Assembly (NCBI GenBank): GCA_035947875.1
Contig: DASZJQ010000067.1
Coordinates: forward strand, 1 to 64,000
DNA: 64,000 nucleotides
Reading direction: 5' to 3'
DNA from: Bog-473 sp035947875
GTDB lineage: Bacteria; Actinomycetota; Acidimicrobiia; Acidimicrobiales; RAAP-2
A program made the translations under genes and the position numbers. A model generated the notes under the pieces. It was not told where the DNA came from. It did no database searches and saw only the letters and a program-made list of their open reading frames with translations. The stretch's first letter is position 1. Every line of letters starts with the position of its first letter. Below are positions 44,305 through 50,474 of this stretch, piece after piece.

Positions 44305-45693
44305 TCAGCGCTCCCGCCCCATCGGCGCACGCTCGCCCAGCGAACGGTGGGGCGGGAGGAACTCTCGCCACGGGTGGCGCGCGTGAGCCGGCGTGAGGAC
44401 GACGTGGGCCAGGCGCGAGCTGGAGTTCAGGACCAACGCGCTTCCCGGCTGGCCGCGCGAGATGGCATCGATCGGGAATCGAGGTTCGCGGATGGTACTC
44501 ACCGAACTCGACGGGCGAAGGTGGCCGCGAGGGTCGACGCTGTGGCTCACGGTCGTGGTCGCGACCTCGCGTTCGCCACCTAATGAGCTGAGGATGCGCA
44601 GCGTCGACGGATCGGCGATGCCGGGCAGGATGACCGAGGCGCCGAAGAGCGAGAACCAGCCGTCGGCCGCGGGGCCCCAGCGGTGCCGCGCCTGGGAGAG
44701 GTCCTGGAGGCAGGCCAGTACCAGCAGTCCCTGGCCGGCCCCCTCGCTGACCATGGCCGCCACGTCGGGAAGAGGGGCGATGTTGGCCATCTCATCGAGG
44801 GCGAGCAGCGTCGGTGCGGCGCGTTCTCCGGCGCGATCGCGGTCATAGGTGGCCTCGCGCACGTCGCCGATGATCCCAACCACGAGTGGGACAAAGAGCT
44901 TTTGCCGACGACCGGGCGAACAGATGTACAAGGTATGGGACCCCCGGCAGAACTCCTCGGGATCGAGCGATGGGAGCTCGGTCGAGGCCATGGCGCCCTC
45001 CGAGCGATAGGCAGCGAGGACGCCCGAGGCGGTGGACCAGATGCTCGATTGTTCCCGAGCGTCGGTGCCCACAATTCCGGCCAAAAGATCCGTCGCGGCG
45101 GCGTCATTGCCGATATTGGCGGCCAGAATGTCCAATGGGGTCGCGCCGTCATGTCGGTCAATCCAGCGGACAACATCGCGCATGGGGAGCGATTCGAGCG
45201 CCGCGGCGTGCAAAATGGGCGCCAGCAAGGCCCCGGCCCGTTCTGTCCAATGTTGCTCTCCCGGGGACCGCGAGAAGCCACCTTCGCCGATTCTGGCGGC
45301 GCGCACCATGGCGTCGGATGTCTGCACCGCGGCATCCCACTGGCCCGCGGTCGTAAGGGGAGACCAACCAACGGGATCAACCCCTTTCGGGCGTTCAATT
45401 TCACCACTCGGATCGTAGAGAAGTGTGCATCCTTCCTGCGCACGCGCCGCGGCGGTGGCATGCATCACATCTGGCTTGGTCGACGTCGAAACCACCGGAC
45501 CGTTGGCCAGGATCAAATTGGGTATGACCAGGGACGATGTCTTCCCTGAGCGCGATGGACCGAGGACGAGAGTGGATCGTTGCGCGCCGGCGTGGACCCA
45601 CCCAGACGTCCCCTCACCGAGGTAGATCCCGTGGACAAAATCGCCGTGCGCGGCGCGCAATGCGGCCACGTTCTGTTGTGCGTGATCCATCAT
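44305..45693 (-). CDS. VirD4/TraG-like conjugative coupling ATPase lacking membrane helices
   Basis: About 462 residues. Walker A GPSRSGKT (45-52) is followed by SSLVIPNLI and STSTKPDVM; Walker B is LLALDEMANI (about 300). These are coupling-protein hallmarks: a hexameric ATPase that feeds relaxosome DNA to a type IV secretion channel. Usual VirD4 proteins begin with two membrane helices, but here the ATPase starts almost at once with no hydrophobic segment. Start codons at 45693 and 45690 are equivalent. It is convergent with the relaxase. Confidence 0.85.
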   Translation of the reverse strand: MMDHAQQNVAALRAAHGDFVHGIYLGEGTSGWVHAGAQRSTLVLGPSRSGKTSSLVIPNLILANGPVVSTSTKPDVMHATAAARAQEGCTLLYDPSGEIERPKGVDPVGWSPLTTAGQWDAAVQTSDAMVRAARIGEGGFSRSPGEQHWTERAGALLAPILHAAALESLPMRDVVRWIDRHDGATPLDILAANIGNDAAATDLLAGIVGTDAREQSSIWSTASGVLAAYRSEGAMASTELPSLDPEEFCRGSHTLYICSPGRRQKLFVPLVVGIIGDVREATYDRDRAGERAAPTLLALDEMANIAPLPDVAAMVSEGAGQGLLVLACLQDLSQARHRWGPAADGWFSLFGASVILPGIADPSTLRILSSLGGEREVATTTVSHSVDPRGHLRPSSSVSTIREPRFPIDAISRGQPGSALVLNSSSRLAHVVLTPAHARHPWREFLPPHRSLGERAPMGRER

Positions 45694-45828
45694 GACGATG
45701 CTCGCGTGGAGGCAACGAAAATTCCATAGGACATTGCGCGTGCGAGCGCGACAATTTTGCGCGACGACGTGCAAATCGACGCGCGCCGCGTGCAAGAACG
45801 ATGATCGGAGTGACGGTCATCGCGGGTG

Positions 45829-45849
45829 CCAATTGACGCGCGCAATTGG
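45829..45849. promoter_or_regulatory. Inverted repeat CCAATTG-N7-CAATTGG
   Basis: A perfect 7-bp inverted repeat with a 7-base CpG-rich spacer lies 135 bases upstream of the coupling-protein start, in the lower-G+C spacer (45694-46199). It could be an operator or part of an oriT. No recognised nic site was seen, so the assignment stays open. Confidence 0.4.
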
Positions 45850-45917
45850 AGGATGCTTGACCTGAGCGCGATAACAACCAAGAATGTATGTACCCGAAGT
45901 GTTAGGGAGGGTTGATT

Positions 45918-46049
45918 ATGTGCTGCGACGAAACAACGTGCAGCGCGCGAGGCGAAGATGTCGGATTGCCGATTGAGCGCGCTATGCGATACCTCGGCAC
46001 GTCAATTGCTCATGGCCCTTCGGGTTGTCGGAACGAAATGATCGGGTGA
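45918..46049 (+). CDS. Small Cys-containing ORF in the mobilisation spacer
   Basis: 43 codons from ATG 45918, preceded by an excellent ribosome site (AGGGAGGG, 6-7 nt spacing). The translation begins Met-Cys-Cys and has a third Cys at residue 8 and a fourth near 37. The middle, LPIERAMRYLGTSIAH, looks helical. It is too short for family recognition. Third positions are less G/C-biased than in neighbours, as expected for acquired DNA. It could be a regulator or antitoxin-like peptide; function unknown. Confidence 0.45.
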   Translation: MCCDETTCSARGEDVGLPIERAMRYLGTSIAHGPSGCRNEMIG

Positions 46050-46199
46050 GGCAAAGTCGATGACTTCACTTCATGTCTGTCATTCGTTTCGGTTGCAAGA
46101 GAAATCGGTGCGGCAATGCGCACGACGATATGCATGTCATATCGGAGTGGCGCAGGCTTCACCTCTATTCAGTGACCATGCTCCTAGGGAGGTGCACCT

Positions 46200-46595
46200 G
46201 TGGCAGTAGCCGCGAAAAGAAGGGCCCCGGCCAAAAAGGCCGTAAAACGGGCTCCAGCAAAGAAGGCAGCGAAGCGCACAACAGCCAAGAAGGCCGTCAA
46301 GCGTGCTCCGGCGAAGAAAGCCGTTAAGCGCTCAGCCAAAAGGACTGTGAAGCGGGCGCCGGCCAAGAAGGCCGCCAAGCGCAGCACAGCCAAGAAGGCG
46401 GTGAAGCGGGCGCCGGCCAAGAAGGCGGCGAAGCGCACAGCCAAGAAGGCAGTGAGGCGGGCGCCGGCCAAGAAGGCGGCGAAGCGCACAGCGAAGAAGG
46501 CTGTCAAGCGCACGCCGGCCAAGCGGGCAGCCAAGCGCGCGCCGGCCAAGAAGGCACGTCGCGCTCCGGCCCGTAAGGCGGCGAAGCGGCGCTAA
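46200..46595 (+). CDS. Histone H1-like Lys/Ala/Pro-rich DNA-binding protein
   Basis: 131 residues, nearly all Lys, Arg, Ala and Pro, built from repeats of the type KRAPAKKA and KRTAKKAVK. A strong ribosome site (GGAGGT, 6 nt before GTG 46200) confirms the start. It resembles the C-terminal tail of mycobacterial HupB or chlamydial Hc1/eukaryotic H1, but there is no HU or globular domain. It should bind DNA non-specifically through charge and compact the chromosome. The gene is closed by a strong terminator. Confidence 0.85.
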   Translation: MAVAAKRRAPAKKAVKRAPAKKAAKRTTAKKAVKRAPAKKAVKRSAKRTVKRAPAKKAAKRSTAKKAVKRAPAKKAAKRTAKKAVRRAPAKKAAKRTAKKAVKRTPAKRAAKRAPAKKARRAPARKAAKRR

Positions 46596-46601
46596 CAAGC
46601 G

Positions 46602-46674
46602 GCGCTGCCAAGCAGCGCTCAGCAGTACGTTCCTCCGGGGACGGGTGAGGTCGGGGGCCTTCGGGCCCTCGACC
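46602..46674. terminator. Hairpin plus UUCG-loop terminator between convergent genes
   Basis: Two stem-loops follow the histone-like gene. The first, small one has GCGCTG/CAGCGC arms (46602-46618). The second is strong: 46649-46659 pairs with 46664-46674, 11 bp with one G-U pair and a TTCG tetraloop. It is followed on the plus strand by a short T-containing stretch. It can serve both the plus-strand gene and the minus-strand deacetylase that ends at 46690. Confidence 0.75.
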
Positions 46675-46689
46675 TTGCCATTTCCGGAT

Positions 46690-47472
46690 CTAGGTTTCCG
46701 TAATGAGGTGGAAACTCTCGCCCAGGGGGACCCCGGCCAGTTGCCCGTGCCGGCGTAGTTGCTCCCGCACCTGGTCGGCGAAGGCGACATGATCACCTGA
46801 GCGGCCGGGGCCGATGCCCATGGTGCTCTCGTGTTGACTCTCGTGGGCCAAGAGGGCGGCAATCTTCGTCTCGACGAAGTCGGCGACGTCCTCGACGTGA
46901 TTCGGCTCATCGGCCTCCCACAGGAGCAGCGCCCCGGGGCGATGCGCGCCAAGCCCCTGATCGGGAAAGAAGTGCGGGTCACGGGCGGCCACGATGGCAT
47001 CGGTCACGATGAACCCGGCGTGGCGGTGGTCCGGATGGAGCCGATACCGGCGCCAGGGGTCATGGCCCAGGACGACATCGGGGCGGACGGTGCGAATCGA
47101 CCGTGCGACCTCCCATTGGGCCCGGGCGCCATTGCGGAGCTCGCCGTCGGTCCAGCCGAGGAATTCGACCTCGCCTCCGCCCAGGATGACGGCGGCGCGG
47201 CGTTGTTCGTCCTGGCGCAGGGCGACGAGGGATGCCTGGTGGCGTTCGGGGTCCCACGTACCCTTGGCGCCGTCGGTCAGGACGAGGTGGTGGATGGCGG
47301 TGCCGCCGGCCGCCCACTTGGCCAGCGTTGCTCCGCAGCCGAACTCGATGTCATCGGGATGCGCCCCGACGGCCAGGGCGACGGTCGGGACGGCGAGGTC
47401 GCGGGAGATGGGGCCGCCGGCCGGCAGATCATTGACCGGGTTGGCCCGCGCCGTCCGGGCCCGGTCGGTCAT
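46690..47472 (-). CDS. PIG-L/LmbE-family deacetylase
   Basis: 260 residues. The zinc motif HPDD is at 38-41 in GAHPDDIEFGCGAT, with later DPWRRYRLHPDHRHAG carrying a further His. The family removes N-acetyl groups from GlcNAc-like substrates; MshB and Mca of mycothiol metabolism are relatives. ATG 47472 overlaps the cofC stop (ATGA), so the two are translated together. The actual substrate is not known, and mycothiol is only a possibility. Confidence 0.88.
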   Translation of the reverse strand: MTDRARTARANPVNDLPAGGPISRDLAVPTVALAVGAHPDDIEFGCGATLAKWAAGGTAIHHLVLTDGAKGTWDPERHQASLVALRQDEQRRAAVILGGGEVEFLGWTDGELRNGARAQWEVARSIRTVRPDVVLGHDPWRRYRLHPDHRHAGFIVTDAIVAARDPHFFPDQGLGAHRPGALLLWEADEPNHVEDVADFVETKIAALLAHESQHESTMGIGPGRSGDHVAFADQVREQLRRHGQLAGVPLGESFHLITET

Positions 47473-48113
47473 GAGGTCAGCTCGGTGACGTCGGCCGGCC
47501 AATCGACGTCGTAGGCCAGAGCCGGTATGCGCAAGACCCGGACGGGGAGTCCCAACCGGGTCGCTTCGGCCCGGTGCCTCCGGAAGGACCCGGGCCCGTA
47601 CGCGAAGCGGAAGTCGCACGCGGCCGGAAGGCGTAGGACGTTGGTGCCGTCGTCGTAGCGATCAGGGATCAGGGTGATGCCGGCACACGGGGCCAGCGAT
47701 CCAAGATCACGGGCCCGGGGGAGATCGCCGTGCGCCACGATCACCCACTCGACACCGGCCCGGCCCAGTTGCCCCACCCCGGCGCGCACGGCACCGTTCA
47801 ATCCCTGACCCGGCTCCCACATGACGGCCGCCCCGAGATGGCGGGCCCATTCGGCCACCTCGGGGTCGTCGCACACCACGGCGACGGGGAGCGGCGCGCT
47901 GGCGGCAACCACACGTTCGGCCATGGACCGGACCAGGTCCATACGCATCGTGTCCGACATGGTCCCGCCCAGTCGACGCTTGGCCTGGCGGAATCCCTTG
48001 ACCGGGATCAGCACCACTTCGGGCCCGAACGAGGCTCCAGAGAGGGTCGGTTCCGGGCGCGGGGTGGCGGAGACGCCGGCGGACACTTTCGACAGTGTAC
48101 GGGGGAGGGGCAA
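47469..48113 (-). CDS. cofC: 2-phospholactate/phosphoenolpyruvate guanylyltransferase (coenzyme F420)
   Basis: 214 residues with the CofC/FbiD pattern: LIPVKGFRQAKRRLGG, GLNGAVRAG, HGDLPRARD and PDRYDDGTNVLRL. It activates phosphoenolpyruvate or 2-phospholactate with GTP at the start of F420 assembly, so the host probably uses F420. It is divergent from gpsA, the same arrangement as Rv2983 and Rv2982c in Mycobacterium tuberculosis, which supports the call. ATG 48113 was chosen; an internal GTG nine codons later is possible. Confidence 0.88.
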   Translation of the reverse strand: MPLPRTLSKVSAGVSATPRPEPTLSGASFGPEVVLIPVKGFRQAKRRLGGTMSDTMRMDLVRSMAERVVAASAPLPVAVVCDDPEVAEWARHLGAAVMWEPGQGLNGAVRAGVGQLGRAGVEWVIVAHGDLPRARDLGSLAPCAGITLIPDRYDDGTNVLRLPAACDFRFAYGPGSFRRHRAEATRLGLPVRVLRIPALAYDVDWPADVTELTS

Positions 48114-48145
48114 GCGGGTGGCGTGGCGGCCGTAGGCTTCCCGTC

Positions 48146-49168
48146 GTGAGCGATCGTGTCGCAGTCATCGGAGCCGGCTCGTGGGGAACGGCGGTGGCGG
48201 GCCTGACGGCCGGGTCCTTCCCGACGTCGCTGTGGGCGCGATCGCCCGAATTGGCATCGTCGATCGGGCGGACCCGGGAGAACGGGACCTATCTGGCCGG
48301 GGTGCACCTGCCCGACGCCCTCACCGCCACCTCCTCGCTCGAAGAGGCGGTGGCGGGCGCCTCGGTGGTGTTCATGGCGGTGCCGTCACATGGATTCCGA
48401 GCGGTGTTGAGCGACCTGGCGCCGCTTGTCGCCGAGGTCGAAGCGGTCATCAGCCTCTCCAAGGGCATTGAGAACGGGACCAACCTGCGGATGTCCGAGG
48501 TGATCGCCGAAATCATTCCCGATGTCCCAGCGGGCGTCTTGACCGGTCCCAATCTGGCCCGGGAGGTGGCCGTCGGGCAGCCCGCCGCCAGCGTGGTGGC
48601 CCTGCCGGACGAGGCCCTGGCCACGCGCGTGCAGAACCTGGTGCACACCCGGACCTTCCGGGTCTACATGGGCACCGACGTGGTGGGGTGCGAGATCGCC
48701 GGCGCCACCAAGAACGTGATGGCGATCGCGGCCGGCATCTGCGACGGTCTGGGATTCGGCGAGAACACGCGCGCCGTCCTGATCACGCGCGGTCTGGCCG
48801 AGCTCGGCCGGCTGGGCGTCGCGCTGGGAGGAAAGGTGCTCACGTTCGGCGGCCTGGCCGGCGTCGGTGACCTGGTGGCCACCTGCGCCAGCCCGAAGAG
48901 CCGAAACCGCACCGTCGGCTTCGAGCTGGGGCAGGGGCGCTCACTGGACGACATCGTCAACAGCATGCACATGGTGGCCGAGGGCGTGAAGAGTGCCGGT
49001 CCCCTGGTCCAGCTGGCGCGCGCCCACGGGGTGGAGATGCCCATCGCCGAGCAGGTCGAGGCCATCGTCGCCGGCCGCTGCTCGCCCCGTGAGGCCCTGA
49101 TGTCGCTCATGGACCGACCGGCCCGTCCCGAGTGGGACGAGGCGTTGCTGCGGGGGCTGCAGGCATGA
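48146..49168 (+). CDS. gpsA: NAD(P)-dependent glycerol-3-phosphate dehydrogenase
   Basis: 340 residues. Cofactor loop GAGSWGTA near the N-terminus, LSKGIENGT, LTGPNLAREVAVGQPAA, and the catalytic Lys region EIAGATKNVMAIAAGICDGL. It reduces dihydroxyacetone phosphate to glycerol-3-phosphate for phospholipid synthesis. GTG 48146 starts just before the Rossmann strand. It is divergent from cofC with 32 bp between starts. Confidence 0.95.
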   Translation: MSDRVAVIGAGSWGTAVAGLTAGSFPTSLWARSPELASSIGRTRENGTYLAGVHLPDALTATSSLEEAVAGASVVFMAVPSHGFRAVLSDLAPLVAEVEAVISLSKGIENGTNLRMSEVIAEIIPDVPAGVLTGPNLAREVAVGQPAASVVALPDEALATRVQNLVHTRTFRVYMGTDVVGCEIAGATKNVMAIAAGICDGLGFGENTRAVLITRGLAELGRLGVALGGKVLTFGGLAGVGDLVATCASPKSRNRTVGFELGQGRSLDDIVNSMHMVAEGVKSAGPLVQLARAHGVEMPIAEQVEAIVAGRCSPREALMSLMDRPARPEWDEALLRGLQA

Positions 49169-49178
49169 GCGTGCACCC

Positions 49179-50474
49179 GTGAGCGGACTGTTCGGGCCGA
49201 ACGAATCGATCCCGGGGGCCGTCGACGCCTCCAGTCGGGCCACCGCGCTGGCGCACGTGCGCGACCTCTTGCGCTCCCACGGGGTGACGGACGCCGAGAT
49301 AGATCAAGCCATCGCCGACGATGTGCTCGATCTGTTCGTGGTGGATCGGATGCTGGTGCCGTCCCGCCGGCGGTACACCAGGGTGGAGGTGGCCGAGCTC
49401 ACCGGCGTGAACATCGGGTTGCTCGAGCGCTTCTGGCGGGCCCTCGGGTTCCCCAACGTCGACGAGGACGAGCCGGCCTTCACCGATCTCGACCTGGAGG
49501 CGGTGCGCCTGTTCCAGGGGATGCAGGCACTCGGGGCGGCGCGTACCGACTCCGCCCTGCAGTTGGCCCGGGTGATCGGCTCGTCCATGTCACGGATTGC
49601 CGAGGCGGAGCTCGTTCCCGGCGACCTGGTCCACACCGACACGGATTCGGTGATGTCCGCCGATGCCTTTGCCAGTGTGGCCGATGTCACCATTCCCGCC
49701 ATGGCCCGCCTCCTGGAGTTCGTGTGGCGGAGGCAGGTGGCCGCGGGGATCCAACGGAGCATGCACCTGCGCAGTCACGGCGTGGCCCCCGGTGCGAGCC
49801 CGACACTGGCGGTGGGATTTGCCGACATGGTCGGGTTCACCTTGTTGAGCCAACACCTCGGCGACCGGGAACTGGCCGACGTGGTCCGGCGATTCGAGGA
49901 TATCTCGCATGACATCGTGACCGGCCTCGGTGGCCGGGTGGTGAAGATGATCGGCGACGAAGTCATGTTCGTGGTCAACGATGTCGCCGACGCGGCCCGC
50001 ATTGGTCTGGACCTGGCCGATGCCTACTCGGACGACGAGTTGCTGTCCGACGTGAGAGTCGGATTGGCCTCGGGTCCGGTCCTCCTGCGCGACGGCGACT
50101 ACTTCGGCCCCACCGTCAACCTGGCCCACCGCATCGTCAACATCGGGAATCCCGGAACGGTGCTCATCTCCGATGAGTTCCACACGGCCCTGCTCGAGGA
50201 GGCACCCGATGAATTCACGGCGCAGCCGCTGCGGCCCCGCCTCCTCAAGGACCTCGGCCGGGTGCAGCTGTGGTGGGCCGGCCGAGCCGGCGAGGTGGCC
50301 GACGGAACCGGCGCGGCGGCGGACCGTCGGCGCAATGTGCGCTGGGAGCGGCTCTCCGAGGTGCTGCGCGACCTCGAGGAACTGCGCGGGGTGGGCGAGC
50401 GGCTGCTGTCGAGCAACCGCTCGGCAGGGTCAGGCGCCGTGCAGTCGGGCGGTGGCGATGCCGAAGGGTCGTAG
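49179..50474 (+). CDS. Class III adenylate cyclase with Rv1264-type regulatory domain
   Basis: 431 residues from GTG 49179. The first 190 form an all-helical region (RYTRVEVAELTGVNIGLLERFWRALG) like the pH-sensing autoinhibitory domain of M. tuberculosis Rv1264. The cyclase domain then has metal Asp216 (FADMVGFT), Lys256 and Asp260 (KMIGDEV), and DYFGPTVNLAHR with the transition-state Asn and Arg. All key residues for ATP to cAMP appear present. No membrane segment is visible. The C-terminal tail is Arg/Gly-rich and probably disordered. Confidence 0.88.
   Translation: MSGLFGPNESIPGAVDASSRATALAHVRDLLRSHGVTDAEIDQAIADDVLDLFVVDRMLVPSRRRYTRVEVAELTGVNIGLLERFWRALGFPNVDEDEPAFTDLDLEAVRLFQGMQALGAARTDSALQLARVIGSSMSRIAEAELVPGDLVHTDTDSVMSADAFASVADVTIPAMARLLEFVWRRQVAAGIQRSMHLRSHGVAPGASPTLAVGFADMVGFTLLSQHLGDRELADVVRRFEDISHDIVTGLGGRVVKMIGDEVMFVVNDVADAARIGLDLADAYSDDELLSDVRVGLASGPVLLRDGDYFGPTVNLAHRIVNIGNPGTVLISDEFHTALLEEAPDEFTAQPLRPRLLKDLGRVQLWWAGRAGEVADGTGAAADRRRNVRWERLSEVLRDLEELRGVGERLLSSNRSAGSGAVQSGGGDAEGS

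Larger units (their letters stand above)
42893..46049. mobile_element. Putative integrated or domesticated conjugative mobilisation module
   Basis: This segment holds a MobF/TrwC relaxase, a VirD4/TraG-like coupling ATPase in convergent orientation, and a spacer of visibly lower G+C with inverted repeats and a small ORF. No integrase, transposase, replication gene, mating-pair genes, tRNA or flanking direct repeat was seen. The boundaries are therefore nominal. Either a remnant or a mobilisable element using other machinery is possible. Confidence 0.5.

Noticed and set aside
42381..46199. Search for integrase, transposase, tRNA attachment site or flanking direct repeats
   Set aside because: None could be found, so element boundaries and mobility are not claimed.
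46060..46206. 48-codon plus-strand frame just before the histone-like gene
   Set aside because: It has no ribosome site and runs into the strong ribosome site and start of the histone-like gene.
46240..46600. CRISPR-like direct repeats
   Set aside because: The repeats are codon-based Lys/Ala/Pro units inside an open frame with no uniform spacers.
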